From Monarcha castaneiventris obscurior (Eukaryota > Chordata > Aves > Passeriformes > Monarchidae), in assembly GCA_026261815.1 (NCBI GenBank), contig JAMPIT010000230.1:41500501-41564500 (forward strand): 64,000 nucleotides of DNA, read 5' to 3'. Positions 36,175 through 50,100 of this stretch are shown one piece after another (position 1 is the first letter of the stretch; each line of letters starts with the position of its first letter). The notes below the pieces were generated by a model. It was not told the origin of the DNA. It ran no database searches and worked only from the letters and a program-made list of their open reading frames with translations. A program made the translations under genes and the position numbers.

Positions 36175-39100
36175 GCTGTGTTCCTTGGGTAGAGGCAGCA
36201 TGCCTGTAGCTTAATGAATCAGCGGCTTTCATCTGAAGAGGGGCTTGCACAACGTCCCTAATTGGATTTCACTGAAGAACTGCTGGTCCTAGATCATCGC
36301 CTGAAAGGGGGAGGTGGTGACAAATGTGGATGATGTGTGGTGTTGCTTAAAGGAAAGGGAGGGTACTGGGTTGGAGACAGTGTCAGCACCAGCCTCATGT
36401 GGCTGCTGTGAGATGATGGGTCCCACATCAGCGATGGCATTTCAGGCACAGCAGGAGACCCTATTAAAAATAGGAGAAAACTGCCAGCCTTCCTACAACA
36501 ACACAACCTCCCGCGTGACAATTTATCCAACCCCAAAGGATGCCAGCATCCCTGGGGAACATCTGCATTCCCACCTCGCTCCCCTATCACTCACCCTGAC
36601 TGAAGTTGTGCCATCCATCTTTGGGCTCACCCCACTGACTCCACTGTCTCTCTGGGGTGTGTGATGTGGATACTGGGGGCACTGGCAGGTGGTCTCTTGG
36701 GAGCACCTGGTCATGAGGTAGGAGCCTGCATTAGGGCTGTGCCAGGGAGCAGACAGCTGACAGCTAATTAAACATGGCTTTAGGCTGTAGTCACTGCACC
36801 TTTGAGAAGATGATTAAAGGAGAAATGCGTTGACATGTTCCCTGTTAGAAAAAAAGTGTTTGAAGTCTCCATGTCTGTCCCACCATATGTGGAGGTGGAG
36901 ATGTTCCTTCATGAAAATATGTGGTGGGCTCTCACTAAGTGAGAAGAGGCAGATACCAAAAAACTTTCATGATGATTGGGAATTCCCCTGCAATTCCTTA
37001 CATGACCATATTTTGCACCTCCTGCAGTTGCTGTTGATTTCAAAGAAAGCGAAGAGACAAATTGGGTTTCTGTGTGTGTGTGAGAGGGTATTCACTGGTG
37101 ACAGCTTTGTCAGAAACCAGACGGAGTCTTTAAACTAGGAGTAGATTATCTGACCTGTCTTTTTTTTCCTTATTCCCTCTATTATGACTGTTAATTTTTC
37201 TAAGCAGTTTTGTTCTTTCCCTTTCACAGTTCCACTTCAGATGCTTGATCCTGCCTAGTACTTTCTCTCTGACCTCACAGGCTGTTGCCATGGAAATTCA
37301 GCTTGGTAACTTCAGTGATGGATTAGGCAGAAGACAAAAGATAGACTGGATAGGAAATTGTTACCAAAAATCCATAAAATAAAACTCCTTAACACCAATG
37401 CGGCACTAAGAAGCAGGCATTCTTTACTTGGTGCCAGATGCACAAGGGGATATTTCCACCAAAATATCACCCATGCTGAGTGCAGAAAAGGCTCCTCATG
37501 TTTATATACTATAGTTTACATACATATTCACTGATTTCCCAGAAGAAACATACATATGATAATAATTTCCTTCAAGTCATCAGCACATTTCCTGCCCCAT
37601 CAGCACGTGTTCTCTTGTCCCAGGGGTGTCTCTGGTGGGCTTTGGTGATTGCCAACCCTAAAGTTGTAGCTCACTGCCTGATGAACTCGATATTACTTCC
37701 CAAAAATGGAGCACAACTAGTCTAGTTCATTACTTTGGAGACCCTTGATCAATAAAGTGTATTCTCCCATCCCTCTCCTTGGTTAATGTTTAACACGATC
37801 CTCCTCACTGTGCGGTTTCCTAGGCTGATGGTTTTGCAAAATAATTGTTGTCTTTTCCCTACCAGCTCAGCAAACAGTTCTTCATCTGGCAACAAAATGA
37901 ATCTTCATTTGCTAAAAGGGCAAGACTGGTTGTGGCTGTGCTGCTACCAAGTCTGAGGAAGCTACTGAAAGCAAAGTCCTGACTCTGGTTTTGCCACACG
38001 ATGCCTGGGATTGGGCTCTGGACCAGCTCATGTGTGACTGCACAGGAGAGTGGTATACCTGGCAGCCCAGTGCTGGAGGAGGGGGTTCAGTCTGTGCCTT
38101 TGCCCACCACAGGTGGGTCACATCTCAGTAGCTTGCAGAGAGGTGCCAGAATTTAATCAGCATTTCATCAGCCCCTGCTGGGAACCAGGGCTACTAGGGC
38201 TCCAGTGGTCTATATGGCTGCAAATCCTTAATTTACCAAGCCAAAGCACACAAGGCTCCCTGAAATACTTGCATTTCTGTGGAAGGTATTACAGAAATCC
38301 CCCAAGAAGAAACTCTCTATTAGGAAGGCAAGGCCAGATGTCCATTTAATATTTTGTCTTATTGCATCGTATCTTTGCTGTAGAAAGTTGTGATGGGTAT
38401 TTCTTGGCCTGCTTGCCCCCATGGGTTTATGTGGTGATTTCCGTGGGTTTCCAAGAGGGTGGGTGAGCAGTGCTGCTGCTCCCACACAGTGCTGCACATG
38501 TTGCTGAGGGTGCATGGATAGGGCCAGATGTGCAGCACTTTGCTGATCAGCTCCTGAGAACCCTGCAGCTTCCAGGACGCTGCTTGACATTTTGGTACAA
38601 TCTGACAACTTGAAGCATGTGCTCAGGGCACTGTATTGCTGTCACTGTGCTGGATGTGGGCCAAGCATCCAAAGGGCAGTGAGTTGGTTAATATGGTAAT
38701 CACGTTGCATCCTAGTCTCTCCATATGACAGAGCTTCCCATTCCTGTTCATGACTCTGCCACATTTTTCTCTAAGGGCAAATGTGACTTAAGCAAAGTGG
38801 CAGAACGGAAGGAGACTAGTCAGCATTCATCAGGGAAAAGAGAGCTCTGTGGTGTAAAACAGTAATATTTGGGATTATAAACATCAGGAGCAACTCCCAC
38901 CACTGCTGGATACAATCTGTTTGGTCTGATAAATCTTTGAGGACTGGGAGCCCAAATAAGCAAATTAATAACCCAGTGAGGGTCAAGAAGCCTTGGGGTG
39001 GCAGGGACTTCCACGTCCAATCCAGCAAAAAGGAGGGGGAGCTGACGCATCTCAGAAGAGGTGGTGCCTGTTCTCTGAGGGTCAAGAGCTGCAGCAGCTG

Positions 39101-40874
39101 GAGGTTGTGCAGCTGGCTGCAGGCAGTGTTTAACAGCTGGCTTAGCATCCAGCCCTACTGAAGGGCAGAGCTGTCCTCACACCGTGGGAGTTATTCGGGT
39201 TCCCAGCATGATTTTATCCTCCTGCCAAGGATTAGAGCAGTGCAGGGCCTCTGCCATTCTGTGGGGACAGAGTAGGGCACAGGAGCTTGTACAAAATTAG
39301 AGCCAAGCTAAAGGTTTTGGCTAAAGCCACTTTAGATTGGTGGATCCACTGATGGCAGTGGCCCCAGGATCAGACCTTGAATCTTTGCATCTTGTCTTGA
39401 ACAAACACGAATCTTTTTTAATGTGGGATTATGTCATCCTAAGAACTTGCCAGCATTCCCAGCCCCAAAATGAACTCTGGAGTCTCCAGCTGCACCTGCT
39501 TCTCCTGGGTTTGTGCAGGCTGAATTTGGTGGTCTTGCTCTGATCTCTTTGGGACCAGGGCTCTCAGTTGCTACGTGCTGGCGGTGGGCTTAGGCTCACG
39601 GAAACTTGCTTCTGGCTGCTTTTTCCATTTTCTTGGGCACAGCTTGGCCTCACGAGCAAGCAGAACATGGACAAGCAGAGCATAGGGAAGGAAGAGGGCT
39701 GTGATGCACCCATCCAATTTCTTCTTTGTAGCAATCCTTTGCTATTGAATTGGGTATTGTATTTTAAAGGAGAATATGGAAACATTGTTCATGCAATGCA
39801 CTGCTCATGCCATGCATTTCCCACCATCAGTCTGAAATAAAATACTGATTGGTATGATCGATATTTGATCAGCAAAGCTGTAATATCACCAGATGAACCA
39901 GAAGAACTTTCAGCTCAGTGGCAGAATCCTTTCTTAATGTATCTATACAATACTTCACAAATATTTGCAAGGGTTTTATTTCCAGTTGGATCTAAGTCCT
40001 TCAGCAAACTCTAGATTTATTACCTCTGTCGTGTGCAAAATACCTTCTTTTATACCTCATATCAGCTTCTTTTCAAACCAGATGGTACTTAGAGTTTATG
40101 GTGTAGTACATTATAGTCACTTACCATCACGCATATTGTGTTCTTCCATGGCTCTAAATGTTAAAGGACACCTTTTTGCCCTATTTGAAAGGAGAGGGAG
40201 AGCAGAAAACACATGTATTAGCAAAATTGCTGTCATTTATTTCATCACATCAAGGTTGAAATAACCAATCCATTATAAGAGAGGTAATACATCATTCATT
40301 ATTTGCTGCTTGCTATGGCAAGCCACTGGCTCAGCACATACAGACTTACGGATTTGGTATGTGGAAAACTGTAATGAATGTGCAGTTGTGATGAGCAAAA
40401 TTGATGCTAATATTTACAGCTCTACACAACTGCTGTATATCAACTGCTTCCCCCTCCCTTCCTATTTGCCCCCCTCTGTACATGCAGGCAAATGTTCCAG
40501 CTATTTAATTTCTATCCCAGCTATCACTCAGTAGCAAGCTCATCAGCAGGGGCTCCAATTCTTTAGAGGACAGAAATAGAACAGAAACCTGGGGGAAGCT
40601 GGTTTGCCATGCCACTGTGCCCTCCTCTTTGGCTGCTGTTGTGCCTGTGTGTGAGGGCACCTCCAGTAAGATTCTGCCTGTGAACTTCTCCTCTCCATGA
40701 AATAGTTTAATCAAAATATTTTGGATCAACTGGAGGATGTCTGGCTATGCAAAGCGGCAGTGAAATTTGGCATCAAATGTTTTGAACTACTGTAACAACA
40801 TAATACCTTATAGTGGTGTGTATATATATTATACATCTTATTTTTATATCTAGAAAGACATTAAAAGGTATATG

Positions 40875-40923
40875 AGATAGGTAGGTAGGTAGGTAGGTAG
40901 ATAGATCGATCGATCGATCGATC
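40875..40923. repeat. Compound tetranucleotide microsatellite ending in (GATC)5
   Basis: A run of (TAGG)5 passes through two TAGA units into (GATC)5 at 40904-40923. The last 20 bases are perfectly self-complementary. The change from TAGG to TAGA to TCGA register suggests point mutation followed by expansion of the new unit. Confidence 0.95.
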
Positions 40924-43900
40924 TGTTATTGTATTCTTACAAAGCCACCTGGTTGCAACACCCCATAATAAGACCCTTTATTTAAGCCCCTGCTCCATTC
41001 ATGGCAGGGTCAAAGTGAGGCATAAGCAGGCTGGATCGGCTGTGTCCTGCCCCACTGTGAGTGGGAAGAGGACAGGACACCGTGAGGACACAGCAGCTCT
41101 GTCCTTGCGCTCGCAGGAGCTGCAGACAGCCCTTCTGCAGCTCCGTAAGAGGGTTCCTTTGGCAGGTCCTGGAAAGGCAGCGATGGGCAGGGCAGCCTGC
41201 CTAGTGTCAAGGCTTGGGTGACTTTCCACGTGTTCCCTGATGCTCTTAGCATGCAGTCTTTAGGTTCCTTTTGAGGTAAAGCAGAAACAGCTACATGTAC
41301 AAGCCTGGCTGTTCACAGTCACCTGTCGAGCAATGCAACAGGGCACACTTGAGGCTTGGTGCTTACAGTTTCTGGACTCATTAACTACATGTTCAGGAAG
41401 TTGATCCATAAAATTAATTAACCCTGAATGATGCATCAGTACTCCCTATGGTGCAGACATCAGCCCCGTACCCTCATTTTTGCAGTATGGACAGCAAGAG
41501 CACGCTCCAGGATTAGTTCTGGCCAGAGCACAGCTATTCCACATGCACATCCCAGGCAGCTGAGCCTATGCTAAACCACCTGCCCTTTGGAAAGACAGGG
41601 AGAAAACCTGATCACCAGTGTAAGTTGTTTCATATGCAGTGCAACAAAATCATTGTTACTATTGCAGTATATCATTATTTGCAGGATCCGAAATGTTTTT
41701 CTAATAACATTTTCCTGTTTTCGTGAATGCTGAGCTGCAGATGGTTTACAACTACCATTATCCTATTATTTTTAAATAAGAATGCTGTATGCTCACTGAA
41801 AGTCTGAGTGGCAAACCTCCTGTTAATTTGTCTCTCCACTTTTCAGCATTCCCATGTTACCCACTTTAGTTAAATGGGATTTGTGTGATGCACCTTGGGG
41901 AGCAAATCTCCATAAATATGCAAACACTGAAACCTATTTCTAAAGAGGAACAGCTTCACTATTATGCTTGGTTTCTCAAAACAGCCAGACGATAACGGGT
42001 CCAAACTTGCCCTCAGCTCTGTTTCTGTAACCCCTGTGATTTTAGTGCATTGCAGGTAGGTGCCTCATGGACAGGCAGATCCTGCTTCTCTGTGTATGTT
42101 GTTTTGCCCTGATCATTGTCAGAGCACCAGGGTGAGATTGAACCTGTCAGGGAAGCCTGGTGGCACAGGTGGACTATGCAGGCTTTTTGTGTTAGAAGCA
42201 TGAAGCAAAAATGGCAGAGTGGGTACCTGGGTCCTTTAGCTATCTTTTGCCCACAGTACTTGCCCTTCATCACCATAAAAAATGTATTTTAGCATCTCAG
42301 TGACCCTTCCTTCTGGTGATCAGGATATGGGCATTTGTGTCTCAGTATTTCTGTATTTGCCAGGAGAGCTTGAGCAGGAGCAAAACAAGTCATTCATGGC
42401 TCACTAGAGCAGTGAGTGGTTGCAGCTTTTGACAGCGTGACAACTGAGTAATAACATGTTTTCACATGGTGGCCCCGCGTGATGTCCTCAGTGTCTTCAT
42501 GCTGAACTAGAGATTCCCTGTCCCAGGGAATGACATGTGAAACAGGGTAGTTACGTGGTGTTTCATAACCACTGCCTTTGGCTGAGGATGTGCATGCAGT
42601 TACACTGGACACAGGGTTTTCAAGTGCAAATAATTTTTAGCTAAAAAGGGACTAGAGGTAAATCAGCTTTTATTTGTCTGTGTATCTTATATGCAACAAA
42701 ATAAGTTGTTTTTTAATCACCCAACACATATTCCTCCTTGAACCTTCTGATATGAGCATTTGGAGTTGGGGGTTTTACTTCCAGTGGCTCAGACTTTTGA
42801 AAATCTCATTTGCTCTATCAAAGCTGCAGAAGACAAGCATGGGTACAATATTCCTCAGAGGATGACCAGATGACTACAGCATCCCTGCCATGCCTGACAT
42901 GGAGGAGGCTCCTCATCTGACCAACGTGTCTCAGTGTGAAAGCCATAAATATATCAGATGATGATAAAACCCTGGGACAGGCTTCGTGAGCGTGGTTCTG
43001 GCCATGGTCTGGGGTGCAAGGTTCAGCTTGAAAGATGGGGCTGCCAAAGCAAGCGGTGAGCAAGGATTTGGGGGAAGTCCTACACACATTCCCAATAGTC
43101 TCTGTGGCAGAGTTCCTGTCTGTGGGACATAAGGAACAGAATAAAATTTCCCTAAACAGCCTATGGTTATCTGATGCTAAAAGAAAAAAGGTCTCTTCTA
43201 GGAAAGAAGAAAGCCACAGTCCCACTCAGGAGCACGTAGGCTCTTCCAAAGCTAATTTATGATGGAGTTGTGGGAATTGTTAATTGCTTATGTGGAAACA
43301 AAACCACTGTTACTGCTTCAGATTGTTTTCTTTTTCCAGGCTCTTCCCCAGTTTTCACTTGTTCCTAATTTTCTCAAGGAAGTTCCTTGAGGGGTAGCAG
43401 TGTACCTTTCAGGCTCAGCTCAGTCTAAAAGTGAATATTTTGAGAACTCTCAGCAAAAGCAGCCTGGCTGTTTTTATGATATGTGGGTGTGAAGAGAAAC
43501 CAGCTATTCCTATTTGTTCCGGTTGCAGCTTCTCTGACCTCATAACTCAAGAAGAGCTGACGCTAGGAAATTTGAACCCAGCTTGTTTTATAGACCTCAG
43601 TGATGAAGGAGAAAACAGTTCATGTCTGAAGAAAATCAATTCAATATTTCTGGAGTTGGGAGCAATTAGAATTGAAGGCCAAATTTTGCTTTGAAATACT
43701 GCAGTACAGCCCTACTGAAATGCCAGTCTGAGGGCAGAGCTCATCCTGGCACAGTTTGTACATATTGATGAAGAATTTAATTTTTCCTAGAGTGTTAAAC
43801 AGAGGTTGAAGGGAGGAATGTCAGATTTATTCTGCATGAAAGGCCCAGTTCCAGCTCTGATGCCAAACTATGGGCCAAAGTATAAATAATGTTCATTCAG

Positions 43901-44082
43901 CTCAGAGTAAATATCTCAGCCATGTCAATGGGAGGTTTGTGCAAGGATCAGAAAGTGGATTTTGCCATATATAGCAATTAACTTTTTCAGATAACATTAT
44001 TTATTCTGAACGTATTTCTTATATCCAGTAATGCTTGGTAAGAAAATATGCCATCTTCCATTCTCACTTTATTCTCTTCCCC

Positions 44083-44162
44083 TTTTTCCTTTCTCTCTCT
44101 TTCTCCCTACTCCCTGTCTTGGGGTATCTCCTTTGTTCTTCCTTCTTCCTTTCCTTCCTTAG
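44083..44162. repeat. Pyrimidine-rich tract
   Basis: About 80 bases dominated by C and T on the + strand, including CCTTTCTCTCTCTTTCTCCC and repeats of TTCC near the end. It looks like a degraded CT/TTCC microsatellite. There is no AG with an open coding frame after it that would make it a credible splice acceptor. Confidence 0.7.
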
Positions 44163-47100
44163 AGCAATTCTCTAAGGCTGTTATCTGCAGAGGGTTCCCT
44201 AATATCTTAACCCATTCCAGGGAGTAGTAAAGAGTTAATGCTGGATTTCAAGCGTCGTTTTGGGGCTTTGGCTTGACATGTTGGTGGCAGTAGAGACAGA
44301 CAAACTCTCAATTTTTAGAAACCCAGAACACAGGTGTGGATTACATCTCATCAAAATGTTGAGGGATTGGTCACGTAAATTCATTGAGTAAGTTTGAATG
44401 AGCATTTGACTTGGGTTTTTCATTGGGTGAATTTTGTTGTTTCTGTCAAGCTGAGCACTTGTGTGAAATTCCACAAAAAATTCCACCAAATCTGCCCCTT
44501 CATCTTCAAATAAGCTTCTTGACCTAAGAAAAACCACTGTAGACTGCAAATCATTAAAGGGAGCAGACGTATTAAAACCCCTTAAACCCATAACGTATTT
44601 ACAGAAAGTGGATTTTTCCAGCTCCTGCCTTTATTGAATTGTCACGTGCTGTATCAGGCAAACTGCAAATGAGCAGCAGTTGTGAAATCAAGTCTTCCTA
44701 CTCCTAAACCATCAAAAGACACCTCCACAAATGACCCAGCCCTCCCCTGACATCTCTTGACACAACTCTCTGCACAGTCTGACAGAGGAGTCCCTCAGCA
44801 AAGCCCTCCAGGCCTAGCTGAGGTCAATTTGTCAGCTAGGGCTCTGTTCCACCCAGCTGAAAAGGATTCTACTTCTGGTGGTTTGGAGTCACAGCACTCC
44901 ATTTCTTACACCTCACCTGAGTGTCCATTGTCATGATGTATATTTGGGGTTAAAAAAATGTGGTTGTGGCTTCACTTTGTATTAGGAGGGATCCTTTTAA
45001 ATGGATTTTATATTCCTAAGCTGCATGCCATGTGTGCATGGTAGAAGATTTTGCCATATGTAGAGATAACGCCTCCAAATCCATAATTTTGCTCAGGGTC
45101 TGTAATAAGAGACTGACAAGGAGACTCAGATGTCTGGATTTTTATCTTCTCTCCCAATGGATATGATGCCATGTGGACACTTCAGACCCACCTCAGAGTG
45201 CTTCATCTGGTTCACAGTACTGCCTTCCTTGGGCAGCTTGTGTCAGTAGCTTTTTAGAATTTTCAGCAAATAAAAGACCTTGATTTGTTTACTGGAAAAG
45301 GAGGTAAGACCTAAACTATGATAGATTGCATTTTTTTCCAATTCGTTTATTGATAAAGACATGAACAAAATACAAATGTGAAATATAAATGTGTGTGGTA
45401 ATTATAACTAACAGTGATATGCCCAGACTTATTCCCCCACAACTGCTGCTATAAAATACCTGTGCCTGTGGGTGCACAGGAGGGGCAGAGAAAACTCTTC
45501 AGCTCAATCATGCATGCATCACAGAAAGACACATAAATGCATCCTACAAGGTGCCTGCTAGAAATGGATTTGCATAGTTGCCACCAGCAACTCTGTCTGT
45601 GCAGGGTGAGTTTGATCATATTCATGCCTGTGAATGAATGCATAAATGAATGAATGGGTGATTAAATTGTTTTTAAACAGAGATTACAATTGGTTAATAT
45701 ATATTATTCCCTTTCTCCTTTCTGGCATCAGTGTCCTCCCTTTCCTTTCTTCCCCCTTGCAATCAGTGTGTTTGTTTGAGGCCAGTGGCAGCACTGTTTC
45801 AGGAGGGAGGTGTAGGGAGAAGCATGATCCTGGTAATGGACTGTGCCACCAAGATGAGGCTGGAGCTCTGGAGGGGTCAGTCTGCCCTGCTGGCTCTAAG
45901 GGTGTGGTGATGCTGGAGTGCTCTTGGCACTGTGTGCAGCCACAGAGCCAGCCCCCGGATAGCTCCAGCTTGGCAGTGCTCTCTGGGGTTCAGTAGGGTC
46001 AGGTCTACAGAGCCTGCAAGACAGTTGATATGTGTGTTGCCTGGGCCAGGAACTGAAAATGAAAGGTTAGGTGGGACCTGCTCACCCCACAGGTCCTGCT
46101 GCTGGGAAAGCCAAATTAACCTCTTCCATCCATTCATCCATTCACCCATCTGTGTGGCCGGAGAGCTGTGTTCCACCAGCACTTTACCTCTGCATTTTGT
46201 GAATAATTAACAACCTCTGGAGTTAAATAGCCTCCGTGGAATCACACAGGAAAAGTTTTAGCCTGCTGTAGAAAAAGATCTGAATCGTCATTAAAACTTA
46301 AAGGATTTTAAAGAATGATTTCTGATGCAACTTGCTGGTTTCATCCCTGCTAAGCTTTCCCTGTGACTTGTGTCCCATGTGGGCTGCATGGCAGCAAGCA
46401 GGAAAGCCCTGATGCAATGTGCATCTGGTGCCTGGCCCCAGAGCTTGTGATGCCCTCTCTTTCTCACCAGACAGTTGTTGTTCGGGAGCCACAAAGGAGC
46501 AAGATTTAAAATGTTTCCCTTTTAAGCAGCCGTGAAGCGCAGCAGCTCTCTGCGAAGTGACTCAGCCTGCCCTTGGGCACATCTCTTTTGCTGCCGCTCC
46601 AGAAACCTCGCGGCAGAGCTCTCCAGCTGCATCCTCTCCCCTTCCTCCCCATCCCTGTCCTGCACTCACATCAAGCTCCATCACAGGCAGTGGGATGGAG
46701 CTGTTAGGATAATTCAGTGCTACGCAGACAGTCCTGTTATATCAGAAAGGTCTTGTTGAGGGAGGTTGTGCTCTTCCTGTGCCTCCAGAGACGCTGTGTA
46801 GGTGACTGGGCAGTAAAGAATCAGCTAAAATCTCCTACTCAGGTAAAAGCTTGGTGTCAGATGTTTTGCTTTCCAGTAACTCCATATAAAAAGTAAATAT
46901 CTCTTTTGTTTTCAGGGATCATTTTTAAACTAGCTTGTGAGAATTGTCATAATATTCCCCTTTTAATCATGCTTTGCCAAGAGCAGCTGCTCCAGACGTG
47001 AAAGGGTGTTTGTGTCCAGCTGCTCCCAAGACCCCAGTGAGTGAGCAGAGACAGCACTGCCTCTGTTTCCGTTCAGGGTTGAGCCTTGCATTGCTCCTTC

Positions 47101-50100
47101 TCCTCCTCTCTTCTGGAAATATCACCTCTGGACTCACTCCAAACCTGAAATGTTTTAGCCCTGTTAAATAATTATTGTGACAGTTATATGTCTCTTAAAA
47201 CCACAGGCTTATTAGGGAACCATAATTTTGGTCTGTGCCTTAGGTACATTCTTCCCTTTTACCCTCCTCTCAGTCCTTTCTAAACTATTCCACATACGTT
47301 TTTAACATGTGCCAAAGATTTCACATAGGAAAAGAGGGAAAGTTTGGAAACAGCACTGGATAAGTTAGGTAATATGATGTCATTTCAGGGAATAAGTCTG
47401 GAAATTTTTTCCCCCTGCATGGTATGTGCCACGTAGCTTGGAAGAACAGTTAGTGCCATGGACACATGCATGGTAGCTTGATGATTTTTCAAGGGACATG
47501 CTGAAAAAATGAAGTAGCCAAGCCTGAACCCATTGCAAAGAGTTATACAGACTTTGAACTTCAGTTAGTAACTAAACCCAAAGATGAATCTGTCTGTAGA
47601 AATTAAAAATATGTCAGAAAAAAAAAGCCTGTGAAGCGCCCAAGGCACTGCTGATAAATATGGAACATTTGTGTCTTACGAAATGTATTTTTTCATAATT
47701 ACCAGTATATGGATTTGTTCTGTTCAAAGCCCAAACAGTGAATGTTCTGTGATGGATGTACAATAAAACAGGACTAATTGGAAGCATTAATTTAGACAGA
47801 GGCAGAAGTTGACATGGAGCTCTGAGTAAGGGATGCTTTATATTACCATAGCAAGTACAAAGTGCTTGCCTGTAATTTGCAAGCTCAGATCACACCACCT
47901 TCACAAACAAATCGTTGCAAACTGTTGCTGTGTCATTTTTTCCTCTTTTTGTTTTATTACACGTCTGATAAATATCTTGGACCCAAGGTCATCTTAAGGA
48001 AATAGTTGTAATGCAATAGAAATGTTGCTGTAGGTGCTGCTGTGTTTCTGGCAACGTAATTGACAGTGAGTGAGCATGCAGGAGCAGCTCCCAGCAGGGA
48101 CACTTTTGAATAAATATGCAATAAATAAGCACAGAGGAATGGGAGAGTAATGTATCTCCATAAAGAGCTGTATTCTGTACATCCCCCCAAAGCTCTTCTG
48201 TGGTTTAAGCCTGTAAGAGCAGAGGTACATGTCAATTTTGCCTCTCCCCCTGCTTTATCTGCCTGCTCCCACCCCGGTCCCAGTTCAGTAAGGTGTGATC
48301 ATGCATGACTGGCACGTGGGTGATGCCACTGACATCAAATGGAGGCAGCTCTCTCTCCAGTGCCTTTCTGAGGCAGAGCTCAAAACAAGAAGTCAGATTC
48401 TGATTGTATGAAGATGCAATCTTAGGCAGATTTCTTGTTATCTTAGGGATTTCAGCTACTGACCTTGGTTCCTGCCAGATCACTTGTTTTCAGCCACTAT
48501 ATACAAGTTACTGTTTGTAAGTAATCTTGGGCTAAGCAGCTGTTTTCCAGATCTTTGGTATGCAAGTACTTGAGTTTTATTTAAATCTCCTATTTGACTG
48601 AAACACTGATTTCCAACAAGCAAAGTAAAGGGGGAAATTAATACCCAAGCACCCAACCAAGATTGTGCTAAGCTATCATGATGGGTTCAGATGGTCCACC
48701 CAGCACCCAGATCTGATGAGAAAAAAATGAGCCTCTCCACTCCTTTGACTACTTCTCTCAGTTCTTAATTGCCCTTAATCTTTATATTATTTCTTACTCC
48801 TAATTTGGTCACTGGTCTTCAACTCCCAACTGTGTTTTGCTTCTTCAGGTTCATTTAATGTTTCTTATGTTCTCCTTTGAGAGTCATTTGTATGTTGAAT
48901 AATCTTCCTAGTTGCACAGGAGCTGTCCTGGATTTATGCTGGTGCAGCAGAAGCCACCATCAGTCCCAGGGGAATTTTCCTGCTATCAATGGCCCTGGAA
49001 TTGGTACCTCAAGCAAGCCTTCTGTTATTTATTTCCATCCAGTCCTTTGAACTCACACTGAACGGGGCTGAAACTCTGCACTTAAAATGATGTCCTTTGT
49101 ATAATGCTTCTTGATATTCCTTCTTCCTGGTGTCCTGACCTTTGCTAAGGCTATGGCTAATAGATTCTCTTAGCCACAGTGGTTAATGCTAATGCAAGGA
49201 CTAATGTTCTCCTGCAGCTTGAACGCTGATGTGCCATACTGAGTGCTCTGTCTCCAAACAGAATTGCGTTCTGATACTGCACTTTACTGTGGGAGTGATT
49301 TTGCTGTTCGGGTACAATGACAGCTGAGAATGCTTAAAAAGAGAGAGAGGGGGAAAATGTAATAAGGCAGAGGTGTGACAAGACACTTATGTCAGTATTA
49401 TCATTGCATTTCATGGGAATGTAATGTCTGACTGCCACACAGCCCTTCCAGCATCTGTGTGTTGAGGACTCAGAGTGATATTTAATTGTGGTTCATTCAA
49501 AGCGCTTGAACAGAAAGTTCTTCGTTTGTCAACAGCTCTGGTGCACCCTAGTTTCAAGATTATGTTTTGCATATTAATAAATTAGGTCCAGACCAAGGAA
49601 AGCCTGGGACTGAGCAGTGTAGGCAGTAAAAACATGTTATTATCTGTTTCCGAGATGAATTTGTCTTTCCAAACGCACCTCTGAGTGTATTTGCACTTGC
49701 ATTGTTTCTAAGGAAACAACCCACAGCTGTGTTGGAAGTTTGTTGCTGATGCACCAGGAGATCTCAAGCTCTCTCTGAGGCCCAAGCAATGCAGTGAAGC
49801 CAGGTGCTACCACTGAGGTAGGCACTGACACTACCAGAAACTGAATGTTCCTGTTCCATGGCTGGCATTTCTGCATTTCCACCAGAAAAAAAATCAATAG
49901 CCTTCCAGAGCAGAGCAGCTGGGTCATGGGGCAGAGGCACATCTCCCAGTAAAGCATCAGGACAAGCACCTCAGGACTCAGCTCCTGCAGTGCTTTCTCA
50001 GCATGGGACACCCATGTACTGTAAAGGCAGAGGTGTCTGAGCACTTGGTGCTCTCGGTAGCCACCCAAGGGCGCTGCTCAGCTTTGCACAGCCACTGTGC

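Noticed and set aside
46532..46759. A frame beginning Lys-Arg-Ser after a GTG, considered as the missing TMEM108 N-terminal exon
   Set aside because: The family starts with Met-Lys-Arg-Ser, but here the first codon is GTG. The following residues do not form a signal peptide and no suitable phase-1 donor follows.
49640..50068. A 142-codon minus-strand frame
   Set aside because: No family resemblance, no splice context, and an overlapping + frame. Considered chance.
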